From Holophagaceae bacterium (lineage in GTDB: Bacteria; Acidobacteriota; Holophagae; Holophagales; Holophagaceae): 64,000 nt of DNA. The position numbers and the translations under genes were made by a program. Positions 46,884 through 54,179 of this stretch are shown here, piece after piece (position 1 is the first letter of the stretch; each line of letters starts with the position of its first letter). The DNA is taken from the NCBI GenBank assembly GCA_021286765.1, contig JAJTBS010000002.1, forward strand, positions 372,001 to 436,000, read 5' to 3'. The notes beneath the pieces were generated by a model that worked only from the letters and a program-made list of their open reading frames with translations, was not told the DNA's origin and did no database searches.

Positions 46884-47993
46884 ATGACCGCCGCCGACCT
46901 GATCCAGTCCACCGTGCGCCGCTTCCAGAGGCCCGCGGCCTGGGCCATGGTGCTCGGATTCCAGGTGCTCTGGGTGCCCTCGCGCCTGTTGGCGGGCGTT
47001 CCCTGGGAGCGGATGGGGGCCTGGGAGTTTTTCGTTCCCGCGCTGTTCCTGCTGGGACACCTGGCCCTCGCTCCCCTTCCCTGGCAGTGGAGTGGCGATG
47101 GACGGCGGGAGCCGCCGCTCTGGCGGGGCGCCCTCCAGGCGGTGCCCTGGAACCTTGCCTGGGTCCTGCTGCTCCTGCTGGTTGCCCAGGACCTGGTTCA
47201 GCCGGCTCGGCCCCGCAGGGAGGGGGCCCGGGGGCCGGCAAGCACGGAAGGGGATGTGCGGCCTCGGGATCGGGAACCCCAACGGGGACCCTGGCCCAGG
47301 CAGGAATGGATCCAGCTCTTTGTGAACTTCCCCTTCGCCGTGGTGCTTGGCTGGTTCTTGGCGGAGAAGGAACGTGTGGAGCGGGACGAAGACGACTTGC
47401 GCAATCGCGAACGGGAGGCCCGCGCCGCGGCCCTCCAGTCCCAGCTCCACCCCCACGCCCTCTTCAATGTGCTGGGCGGGCTCACCGAGCTGGTCCACGA
47501 GGATCCCGACGCGGCAGAGGAGGCCCTGGTGGGGCTCACCGAGCTGTTGCGGATGCTGCTCAGGCACGGCTCGGCACTTGCTCTTCCCCTGGGGCAGGAG
47601 CGCAAGCTGGTGGAGCGTTACCTTGAGATTGAGGCCATCCGGCTGGGTCCCCGGCTTACCGTGGAGTGGGCCTGGGATCCGGCCCTGGACGGCCGGAACC
47701 TGCCTCCCCTGCTGATCCAGCCCCTGGTCGAGAACGCCATCAAGCACGGCATCTCCCCCCATCCGGAAGGTGGGCGGCTCCGCATCCAGGGCAGCCTCGG
47801 GCCCGAGGGTTTCCACTTCAGGGTGGCCAACACCGGTCAACCCCTCGGAGCGGTCATCAGGGATGGCACGGGTCTGGGCAACCTTCGGCAGCGGCTGGCG
47901 CTGCTGCCAGGGCCGCCATCCAGCCTGTCCCTGCTGCAGGAAGGCGATTGGACGGTGGCGGACCTGCGCCTCGGCGCTACCTTGGGGACATGA
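46884..47993 (+). CDS. LytS-type sensor histidine kinase
   Basis: 369 residues. Four hydrophobic segments in the N-terminal 160 residues (AAWAMVLGFQVLWVPSRLLA, FFVPALFLLGHLALAPLPWQ, NLAWVLLLLLVAQDL, LFVNFPFAVVLGWFLAEKER) and no extracellular sensor domain to speak of. Then the His_kinase phospho-acceptor ALQSQLHPHALFNVLGGLTE and an HATPase domain (PLLIQPLVENAIKHGISPHP, DGTGLGNLRQRLALL). It starts 4 nt after the phosphatase gene and overlaps the regulator gene, so a dedicated pair is likely. Confidence 0.9.
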   Translation: MTAADLIQSTVRRFQRPAAWAMVLGFQVLWVPSRLLAGVPWERMGAWEFFVPALFLLGHLALAPLPWQWSGDGRREPPLWRGALQAVPWNLAWVLLLLLVAQDLVQPARPRREGARGPASTEGDVRPRDREPQRGPWPRQEWIQLFVNFPFAVVLGWFLAEKERVERDEDDLRNREREARAAALQSQLHPHALFNVLGGLTELVHEDPDAAEEALVGLTELLRMLLRHGSALALPLGQERKLVERYLEIEAIRLGPRLTVEWAWDPALDGRNLPPLLIQPLVENAIKHGISPHPEGGRLRIQGSLGPEGFHFRVANTGQPLGAVIRDGTGLGNLRQRLALLPGPPSSLSLLQEGDWTVADLRLGATLGT

Positions 47994-48736
47994 TCCCCAT
48001 GTTGCGCGTTGCCATCGCCGAGGACGAGCCCATGAACCTGAGGCGTCTTGCGCGGCTCCTCCAGGACTGCGGCTGCGAGGTGGTGGCCACCTTCGGGAAT
48101 GGGCTCGAGCTGGAGGAATGGGTCGCAGAGGGCGCCCAGGTTGACGCCTTGTTCCTCGACATCCAGATGCCCGGCCTGGATGGGCTCAGCCTCCGGGCCT
48201 CCCTTCCGTCCACCCTGCCGGTTGTCTTCGTGACCGCCTTCGCGGAGCACGCGGTCGAGGCCTTCGACCTGGAGGCGGTGGACTACCTGCTGAAGCCCGC
48301 CACCACCGAGCGCCTGGTGAAGGCCCTGGCGAGAGTCCGCCGTGCCCTAGGCCGGGAGGATTCCACCCCGGATGCCAAACAGGCCAAGGCTGGCCGCTAC
48401 CCCGTGATGGCCGGCAAGGATGTGCTCTTCCTCCCCCTGGCCAAGACCACACACTTTGAAGTGGAAGAGCAGGTGGTCTGGGCCTATGCCGGCGAGAAAT
48501 ACCGCACCAAGTGGAAGAGCCTGGGCGAGGTGGAAGCGGCTTTCCCGGACTCGGGCCTGCTGCGCATCCACCGGCACCTGCTCCTGCGTCCCGAGGCAGT
48601 GCTCGGGCTGCGGTCCACCGGTGGTGGGACCCGGCTGCTGGTCCGCCTGCATGGTGGTCTGGAGTTGGAGGCGAGCCGGGGGGCCACCCCGAGGCTCAAG
48701 GCCCGGCTCGGGCTGGGCGAATCGCGGGAACCCTGA
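47990..48736 (+). CDS. LytTR-family response regulator
   Basis: 248 residues from the ATG at 47990, overlapping the kinase stop (ATGA). Receiver domain with Asp57 in FLDIQMPGLDGL, Thr in FVTAFAEHAVEAF and Lys in DYLLKPATTERL. LytTR DNA-binding domain from about 145 (EQVVWAYAGEKYRTKWKSLG, SGLLRIHRHLLLRPEAVLGL). Likely regulates the upstream phosphatase genes or itself. The longer upstream frame overlaps the kinase and is not used. Confidence 0.9.
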   Translation: MIPMLRVAIAEDEPMNLRRLARLLQDCGCEVVATFGNGLELEEWVAEGAQVDALFLDIQMPGLDGLSLRASLPSTLPVVFVTAFAEHAVEAFDLEAVDYLLKPATTERLVKALARVRRALGREDSTPDAKQAKAGRYPVMAGKDVLFLPLAKTTHFEVEEQVVWAYAGEKYRTKWKSLGEVEAAFPDSGLLRIHRHLLLRPEAVLGLRSTGGGTRLLVRLHGGLELEASRGATPRLKARLGLGESREP

Positions 48737-48755
48737 TCCGCCAAGGCGGGTACGC

Positions 48756-48780
48756 AAAAGGGCCCGGCTCTCGCCGGGCC
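48756..48780. terminator. Terminator shared by the LytTR gene and the old tRNA-Glu
   Basis: GGCCCGGC / GCCGGGCC perfect stem with a TCTC loop. On the minus strand it is followed by CTTTTGC and sits just after the tRNA-Glu remnant, so it was probably the tRNA terminator. On the plus strand it follows the regulator gene by 24 nt. Confidence 0.75.
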
Positions 48781-48785
48781 GTTGT

Positions 48786-48829
48786 TGGTAGTCCCAAGGG
48801 GAATCGAACCCCTGTTCCCGCCGTGAGAG
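48786..48829 (-). tRNA. tRNA-Glu (CTC) 3' half: integration-site remnant
   Basis: On the minus strand this reads anticodon loop CTCTCAC (anticodon CTC), anticodon-stem 3' strand GGCGG, T-arm AGGGG-TTCGATT-CCCCT, acceptor TGGGACT and A-CCA. The 5' half (acceptor, D-arm, 5' anticodon strand) is missing: the sequence beyond 48829 shows no D-arm. The break at the anticodon loop is the classic site for tyrosine-recombinase islands, and a recombinase gene pair follows. Confidence 0.85.
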
Positions 48830-48898
48830 TCCGGGCTTTATAACTCCCAAGTACGGCCTGGCTGGCTGAAACACGGTTCTACAAGGTAAGACATGACA

Positions 48899-48942
48899 CG
48901 GCTTGTTTGGATTGATTCCCAAACAGGCCGTTTTCTTGTTTT
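48899..48942 (+). terminator. Intrinsic terminator just inside the island
   Basis: CGGCTTGTTTGG / CCAAACAGGCCG 12-bp stem with one G-T pair and an 8-nt loop, followed by TTTTCTTGTTTT. It would stop plus-strand transcription entering the island. Confidence 0.85.
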
Positions 48943-48960
48943 CGGGCTCGAAAGGGGTCC

Positions 48961-48980
48961 AAGTGAGGCCGAAGTGAGGC
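48961..48980 (+). repeat. AAGTGAGGC direct repeats (recombinase arm-site-like), left
   Basis: AAGTGAGGCCGAAGTGAGGC: two 9-nt units with an 11-nt period. The same layout occurs in the opposite orientation at 53606-53623. One helical turn spacing fits arm-type sites bound by a recombinase N-terminal domain. Confidence 0.5.
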
Positions 48981-49049
48981 AAAAATTAGTGTCGATTAAG
49001 ATTTTCAAAAATACATACGACTGAAACATTTCGCCCGTAGTGAAAAATA

Positions 49050-49103
49050 CCTTTTGATAAAAGGAAGATGTGGCATTGACGAACAAGAATTACCTTCTAA
49101 AAT
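49050..49103 (+). promoter_or_regulatory. Sigma70-type promoter with operator-like palindrome for the recombinase genes
   Basis: TTGACG (49076-49081) and TAAAAT (49098-49103) are separated by 16 nt. Just upstream lies CCTTTT-GAT-AAAAGG (49050-49064), a possible operator. The next gene begins 87 nt further on. Confidence 0.6.
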
Positions 49104-49189
49104 GAGACGCGGGAGATGGCTCTCCCCCCTTCGCCGTTGGCTCAATGGTGGGCCCATGGTGTGTCCGAAAACCTGGATTGGAGGCCGAA

Positions 49190-50074
49190 ATGGGTAAGCA
49201 GGTGGGTAAGGATGGAAGCAAGGAAGGAGAGAAGGAAGGGGGTAAGGAAGTCTCTAAGGTGAATATCAATAAAGCGAAAAAAAGTTGTGTTGATGGCTGT
49301 ACCATCGACATTCGTAAGCCTACTAACTGGATGGATGAACTGCCAGCCAAAGGCATTGGAACCTGTCCTGGCGGGCCTCTGCTTTCAGCCATGGACCTGC
49401 ATTCTTTGCGGCACAGTCAGAATGCAGAGGTCATGTCGGTTCGGACCGGCCTCCTGGAACCTACCATGCTCCAGGCTGCCCGGGCGGCAGGGATCCACCC
49501 CACCGTGATCAAGCAGGTCTACTCGCTGACGCCTCCCGGGACGTGGACCGTCGAGCATGCCCTCTGTGGCTATCTGGCCGTCAACAGCCTCCGGAACCCT
49601 GCCCTTCGTCCGGCTACGATGGCCTTGGTCAAGCCGATTGTTCGGTCGCTTGGCTCCTGCCTCGTGGCTGACTTGGATCTTGAGACCTTGCGGGTCTGGT
49701 TCCATGGCCAGATGACGAAGGAGGACGGCGGGGCCAAAGGCCGGAACACGAGCGACCGGTCGGGTCGAGCCCGAATCCATCGGCGGGCGGCAGTCCTCCG
49801 CGCAGCGTTGGCCTACGCCCACCATCAGGGGTGGGCTGGTGCTGATGCCGCATTGCATGCCCTGGTCCAGGTGGTCCGGGAGTGGCATCGCGAGATGGTG
49901 AAGCGCAGTGAGGTGAAGCACCGTGAACAGGTGCAGGCACTGCTGGCGGTGCTGGATCCCAAGGTCCGCGCCAAAATCGGCTTCTCCCTGTGGAACCAGA
50001 TGCGGGCTCTGGCGATCAGGGGCATGTGGCCCACGGCACCCTCGAAGACTTCCAAGAGCGGAGGTGAGGCATGA
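49190..50074 (+). CDS. Recombinase partner protein / core-binding-domain-like
   Basis: 294 residues from the ATG at 49190 (GGAGG 6 nt upstream). The N-terminus is a very Lys/Glu/Gly-rich stretch (MGKQVGKDGSKEGEKEGGKE). The middle and C-terminus are alpha-helical (RPATMALVKPIVRSLGSCLV, then ADLDLETLRVWFHGQMTKED, RRAAVLRAALAYAHHQGWAG) and look like the SAM-like N-terminal domain of tyrosine recombinases without a catalytic domain. The stop overlaps the integrase start (ATGA), so both are made together. A helper or excisionase-type role is inferred. Confidence 0.6.
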   Translation: MGKQVGKDGSKEGEKEGGKEVSKVNINKAKKSCVDGCTIDIRKPTNWMDELPAKGIGTCPGGPLLSAMDLHSLRHSQNAEVMSVRTGLLEPTMLQAARAAGIHPTVIKQVYSLTPPGTWTVEHALCGYLAVNSLRNPALRPATMALVKPIVRSLGSCLVADLDLETLRVWFHGQMTKEDGGAKGRNTSDRSGRARIHRRAAVLRAALAYAHHQGWAGADAALHALVQVVREWHREMVKRSEVKHREQVQALLAVLDPKVRAKIGFSLWNQMRALAIRGMWPTAPSKTSKSGGEA

Positions 50075-51975
50075 CCCGAGCCAAGCCGGCAAAGGCGAGC
50101 CGGAAGGCCGCCATCTCGTTCATCACGTCCGATGACCGTGCCAAGATCCCGATCCGGAAGGCACCCTACTGGATGCCACTGGGGGAGGGACAGTCTCTGG
50201 GGCTCCAGAAGCGAGAGACTGGGACTGTGTGGCTGGCTCGGTTGACCACTCCCAGGAGGCAGGAAGTGATCGGTGTGCCTGAGGAGGAGCGCATCCGGTC
50301 AAAGTGCCCAACGCTGACCTGTGCACAAGCCATGATCGTGGCGGAGGCTTGGTGTCAGTCGACCCTGAATCCCCCCCTTCCTGCAACGCCCCTGGTTCGG
50401 GCTGCGGGCAGCACGACCGTCCCCGAGGATCCTACGATCGGTGATGCACTGGACCAAGCCCTCCACGTGCTTGAGTCCAGGCAGATCGAAGCAGTGGGGA
50501 CGTCCCGGTCACGGATCAACAAGATCAAGCGGGAGATCGGCCACATCAAGCTCAAGAAACTCGTGATGCAGGACCTCACGGACTGGCTTGCGAACATGGT
50601 GATTACTCCGCCTGCCCGTCGTTCCAAGAAGGGGGCAGCGCCCAACTACGCTGCCGATTGGGATCCAAACAACCCCGTCAACAAAAGGCGTCGCCAGTCG
50701 ACAGCCAACCGTTGTTTGAGCGACCTGAAGGCTGCTTTGAACCGCGCCTACCGGAACCGCTGGGTTGACTCGGATCAGGCCTGGAGCACGATCGAGCCCT
50801 TTCCGGATGCCACTGGGGTGCGGGAAGAGGTGCTGGATGCCAAGCAGCAGAGTGATTTTTTAAATGCCTGCACTCCTGAGTTTCGCCCGCTGGCCTTTGC
50901 GGCCTTGCTGACTGGCATCCGCTATGGCCCGATGACCAGGTGGAAGGTAAAGGACTTTCGACCCCTTGATCACTGTTTGCGGGTGGGCTGGGATAAAAGG
51001 CATCGGCGAGACCGCCTCGCCCCTCTCACAGATGAAGCCATGGCGGTCTTCTACTACATCACCGAGGACCGCGACCCGGAAGATTTCATCTTCCTCAAAG
51101 CGAATGGGAAGCCCTGGGGACGCAACCATCAGCTTCGCCCGATGGGTGAAGGTACCAAGTCTATTGACATCGATATTTCGTTCTACAACCTCCGTCACAC
51201 TGCCATCACCAACTGGATGATTGCCGGTGTCGAAGCAGAAGTGGTGGCGATAGCCGTCGGAACAACTCCGAAGATGATTAACGAGCACTATACGAACCCG
51301 CGAATTGGGGTTCTCGCAGACAAGCTCAACAAGAAGGTGACGCGCATCAGTTCGTCCAACGCTGAGATCGAATTCGTGTCGAGGAAGTTCGAGAAGCTCC
51401 GCCTGGAGCGACTCGAATGCTCCAAGGAACTCGATTTCAGCTTCGCGTCGTTGCACCCCAGGAACTACATCGGAAAACTCTACGGAGGTTTGGTGGATGC
51501 ACCTCCACCCAAGGTTAAGCCAACCCGAGAGGAACTTCAGGCGCTGGTCTGGGAGATTCCGGTCTCCCATATCGCTGAGAAGTATGAGGTCTCTGGCGTG
51601 ACGATTAAGAAGTGGTGCGAGAAGCAGGGCATTGAGGTGCCTGCTCGGGGCTACTGGACCCGCCGCCGCTGTGAAGAACGCCAGGCCGCCAAACTGGCGG
51701 CGAAGGGCTTGCCCCCTCGTCCTCCCAAGCCCAGCAAAGAGGTGCTTGAGGATCTGATCTGGAAGATGCCCGCCACAGACGTGGCCAAGATGTTTGACAC
51801 CACGGGACCCACGGTCCTGAAGTGGGCCGTCAGGATGGGCATCAAGTGTCCAGGCCGCGGTTATTGGAGCAAGAGGGGCGGGGAGGCTTACCAGAAGCGC
51901 AAGAAGGCTCTGTGTCTGGCAGCTCGCAGGAAGGCAGCCCAGTCCATGCCTGATGTGACTGCGCTGTCAGCCTGA
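50071..51975 (+). CDS. Tyrosine recombinase (integrase) with tandem C-terminal HTH repeats
   Basis: 634 residues, about 200 more than usual. A core-binding region (about 120-250) precedes the catalytic domain: AALLTGIRYGPMTRWKVKDF (Arg near 285), SFYNLRHTAITNWMIAG (HxxR-type box near 372) and MINEHYTNPRIGVL (nucleophile Tyr near 407). After it come two similar modules, LVWEIPVSHIAEKYEVSGVT...KWCEKQGIEVPARGYW and LIWKMPATDVAKMFDTTGPT...KWAVRMGIKCPGRGYW, which look like HTH units. They probably add DNA contacts or target choice. It likely drove integration at tRNA-Glu. Confidence 0.87.
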   Translation: MTRAKPAKASRKAAISFITSDDRAKIPIRKAPYWMPLGEGQSLGLQKRETGTVWLARLTTPRRQEVIGVPEEERIRSKCPTLTCAQAMIVAEAWCQSTLNPPLPATPLVRAAGSTTVPEDPTIGDALDQALHVLESRQIEAVGTSRSRINKIKREIGHIKLKKLVMQDLTDWLANMVITPPARRSKKGAAPNYAADWDPNNPVNKRRRQSTANRCLSDLKAALNRAYRNRWVDSDQAWSTIEPFPDATGVREEVLDAKQQSDFLNACTPEFRPLAFAALLTGIRYGPMTRWKVKDFRPLDHCLRVGWDKRHRRDRLAPLTDEAMAVFYYITEDRDPEDFIFLKANGKPWGRNHQLRPMGEGTKSIDIDISFYNLRHTAITNWMIAGVEAEVVAIAVGTTPKMINEHYTNPRIGVLADKLNKKVTRISSSNAEIEFVSRKFEKLRLERLECSKELDFSFASLHPRNYIGKLYGGLVDAPPPKVKPTREELQALVWEIPVSHIAEKYEVSGVTIKKWCEKQGIEVPARGYWTRRRCEERQAAKLAAKGLPPRPPKPSKEVLEDLIWKMPATDVAKMFDTTGPTVLKWAVRMGIKCPGRGYWSKRGGEAYQKRKKALCLAARRKAAQSMPDVTALSA

Positions 51976-52009
51976 TGTCCCTTCTGACCGTGAATCGCCA
52001 AGCCGCATT

Positions 52010-52043
52010 GGACCCCTTCAGGTGCCATTGCCTGAGGGGATCC
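52010..52043 (+). other. Imperfect hairpin after the integrase gene
   Basis: GGACCCCTTCAGG pairs with CCTGAGGGGATCC across 8 nt (one mismatch, one G-T pair). No T-run follows. It lies just before the UDG-like gene and may lower its expression. Confidence 0.5.
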
Positions 52044-52060
52044 ACCTACACTTAACCTAC

Positions 52061-52756
52061 ATGCTCAACCGTTGGTCTCCCTTCATGCAGGATCTGGAGC
52101 AGCGCTACCAGGCAGTCAGCGGCCTGCAGGATCGGGCGTTCTACAAGATCTTCTACGGACCAGTGCGACCCGCACCGATCCTTCTGCTTGGAATCAATCC
52201 CGGCGGGGATCCATCCGAAGTGGCTGAAGGAGCGCTGAAGCGGAAGGACGGCCAAGATTCGGCAGCCTCAGCAGCCTTCTACGAGCACGATGAGTGCGAC
52301 CTCCTTGACTGCAATTGGCCGGAGAACACTGGGCTCAAGAAACTCCTCGTGCCGCTGTTTGCTGGAGACGAGAGTCGGATCCGCACTGAGGTGGTCAAGA
52401 CCAACCTGGCCTTCAGGCGCTCCAAGAAGAAAACCGGCATCGACTTTGAGCGAGCCAAGCAGGAAGCAACGCCGTTTCTCTCCGAGATCATCGGGAGGGT
52501 CCAACCCAGGCTGGTGTTGCTGACGAGCCTGGATGTGGCTTCCTTCATTGACAGCTTTGGCTCCGTCATGGAACCAGTCGTTGCCCAGGAGCGCGACCCG
52601 AAGGTGGGGCAGATCGTCTTCGAGGCGGCCCGGACGACGCTTCGTGGAACGGCCTCAGAAGCCCTGGTGGTTCGCGTGGCCCACGCCTCTCAGTTCGCCT
52701 GGACCTATGCTCGCTATGACGTCGTCCGGCGCATCCAGGCACTCGTGACACTCTGA
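52061..52756 (+). CDS. Uracil-DNA-glycosylase-superfamily-like protein
   Basis: 231 residues from the ATG at 52061; a GTG at 52022 is an alternative but has no ribosome site. The segment RPAPILLLGINPGGDPSEVA is like the UDG active-site strand (GxxPG/NPG), and VQPRLVLLTSLDVASFI and ALVVRVAHASQFAW resemble later strands of the fold. UDG-type proteins cut the base-sugar bond in damaged or foreign DNA. The catalytic residue is uncertain, so activity is inferred only from the fold. 75 nt before the PP2C gene. Confidence 0.5.
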   Translation: MLNRWSPFMQDLEQRYQAVSGLQDRAFYKIFYGPVRPAPILLLGINPGGDPSEVAEGALKRKDGQDSAASAAFYEHDECDLLDCNWPENTGLKKLLVPLFAGDESRIRTEVVKTNLAFRRSKKKTGIDFERAKQEATPFLSEIIGRVQPRLVLLTSLDVASFIDSFGSVMEPVVAQERDPKVGQIVFEAARTTLRGTASEALVVRVAHASQFAWTYARYDVVRRIQALVTL

Positions 52757-52831
52757 GCGCCTTGTTCGGAGCCGAGCAACGACCACGTCACCATCTCTCA
52801 TCCCCTGTCATCGATCAGCAAGGTCCAACCC

Positions 52832-53446
52832 GTGGAAATCTACGCTGCCACCAGACGCCAAGACGGACGGTCGACCAACGAGGACGCCTACCTCCTTGGT
52901 CGGGGGGAAGTGCCCTACGCAGCCCTTTGTGATGGCTCAGGGGCTGCCCAGGGCGTGGCCAAGCGCGCCCTGGGTATCTTCCAGCGGTTGATGACCGAGG
53001 CGACCCAGGATGATGTCGGCCAGTTCGCGACCTGGTCCAATTGGACCCAACTGCTCGATTCCGCGCTCATGGGCGGTCCACAAAGCACCTTCGTGGCAGT
53101 TGCAATCTTAGGAAACCGGGCGTTTGGAGCCTGTGTGGGCGATTCCCGCCTCTACCGACTGGTCCCGGAAGGGGGCATCGAGATCGTGACCGAGGAAGCC
53201 TCGAAATTCCGACTGGGCAGCGGCAAAGCGGTGCCTTGCCCCATCCATCTCCCGCTCAAGGCCGGAGAGGTGCTCCTCCTGGCGAGCGATGGTGCCTGGA
53301 CCCCCTTGGGGCTTCCCGTCCTCCAAAGGGTCTGGGGGCGGTCAGCCTCGCGCCATTTCTCGGAGTTCCCGACTCTGCTGCTAGAGGAGGCGGGGAAGAA
53401 CGGCTGCGCGGATGACATGACCGTCATCGCGATGAGGCAGGGGTAG
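52832..53446 (+). CDS. PP2C-type protein phosphatase
   Basis: 204 residues from a GTG. Metal-binding and core motifs: RRQDGRSTNEDAYLLG, PYAALCDGSGAAQGVAKRAL, GACVGDSRLYRLVPEGG, LLLASDGAW and GCADDMTVIAMRQG, matching a minimal PPM domain with all Asp residues. Removes phosphate from Ser/Thr on proteins. No kinase gene is near apart from HipA, which phosphorylates serine and could be the counterpart, though no link is shown. Confidence 0.8.
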   Translation: MEIYAATRRQDGRSTNEDAYLLGRGEVPYAALCDGSGAAQGVAKRALGIFQRLMTEATQDDVGQFATWSNWTQLLDSALMGGPQSTFVAVAILGNRAFGACVGDSRLYRLVPEGGIEIVTEEASKFRLGSGKAVPCPIHLPLKAGEVLLLASDGAWTPLGLPVLQRVWGRSASRHFSEFPTLLLEEAGKNGCADDMTVIAMRQG

Positions 53447-53811
53447 CTCTACCGGCCTTCGCTGAGCGAAAGCCCTGCTTCCAGGGGGAGGTGAACTCTG
53501 CCCTCTTGGGGTTTTATACAGGGGTTCGAATGCATAAGGGTAATAATTCAAGATATAGAGAATAATGATCTTATGAATTGACGACGGTCGGAAATCGGGC
53601 AATTGGCCTCACTTTGACCTCACCTAAACTTCAGTGTCTGACCGGCCAATACAAGGTATGGCAAGGCGCGGCGAGGTTGCTCGAACTGGCAGGTAGGTGC
53701 CTAAAGGTGGTGGGGTTCGATTCTCGGGCGGCACCACCTCCCCGACAGAATCTGGTCTGCCAAGCCGCCAATCTGGAGGATTGGTTGGGGCGCGTTCAGT
53801 GGATGGGCTCA
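53447..53811. other. Non-coding stretch with recombinase-site-like repeats and a tRNA-like T-arm
   Basis: No gene is supported here. It holds the inverted GCCTCAC/ACCTCAC pair at 53606-53623, a GGTGCC/GGCACC inverted repeat around 53698-53736, and GGGGTTCGATTC followed by CACCA (53712-53736) that looks like a tRNA 3' end, but no complete cloverleaf can be folded. Confidence 0.4.
53606..53623 (-). repeat. AAGTGAGGC-like direct repeats, right (inverted)
   Basis: On the minus strand: GTGAGGTCAAAGTGAGGC, with an 11-nt period. Mirror of the left pair at 48961-48980. Confidence 0.5.
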
Positions 53812-53814
53812 AAA

Positions 53815-53935
53815 AATATCCCGATCGGGAATATTTGAGTGTCGAGAATCGAATTTGCAACAAAATTTACCGATCGGGAAATATTTAATGAAATCTAGGA
53901 TCGAGGGGTAAATACTTACCCGCACGGGAAAGAAA
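53815..53935 (+). promoter_or_regulatory. Three HipB operator-like palindromes
   Basis: CCCGATCGGG at 53820-53829, CCGATCGGG at 53870-53878 and CCCGCACGGG at 53919-53928, each followed by AAATA-like AT tails, repeat every 49-50 bp upstream of hipB. The spacing of about five helical turns would place bound HipB dimers on one DNA face. Confidence 0.75.
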
Positions 53936-53936
53936 T

Positions 53937-54179
53937 ATGATCAGACCCACCATCACACCATCTGACCTGGGGGCCCTTGTTAGAGCCGCCCGCAAGGCAC
54001 AGGGCCTGCGCCAGGATGAACTGGCAGGCGTGGCCGGCGTCGGCCTACGTTTCATCGTCGAGTTGGAAGGGGGAAAGCCCACCGTCCAACTGGGGAAGGT
54101 CCTGAGGGTCCTGGAGACATTGGGTTGCGGTCTCACCATCACAGCACCTGCTGAGCAGAAGCCAGGAGGCAAACCGTGA
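53937..54179 (+). CDS. hipB: HipB-like antitoxin / HTH repressor
   Basis: 80 residues: an XRE helix-turn-helix (LGALVRAARKAQGLRQDELA, GVAGVGLRFIVELEGGKPTV) and a short C-terminus (VLRVLETLGCGLTITAPAEQ). HipB binds HipA and the palindromic operators to repress the operon. Its stop overlaps the GTG of hipA (GTGA). Confidence 0.88.
   Translation: MIRPTITPSDLGALVRAARKAQGLRQDELAGVAGVGLRFIVELEGGKPTVQLGKVLRVLETLGCGLTITAPAEQKPGGKP

Noticed and set aside
53640-53736. Complete tRNA gene ending in GGTTCGATTC...CACCA
   Set aside because: T-stem is poorly paired and no matching acceptor, D-arm or anticodon arm can be folded; at best a fragment.
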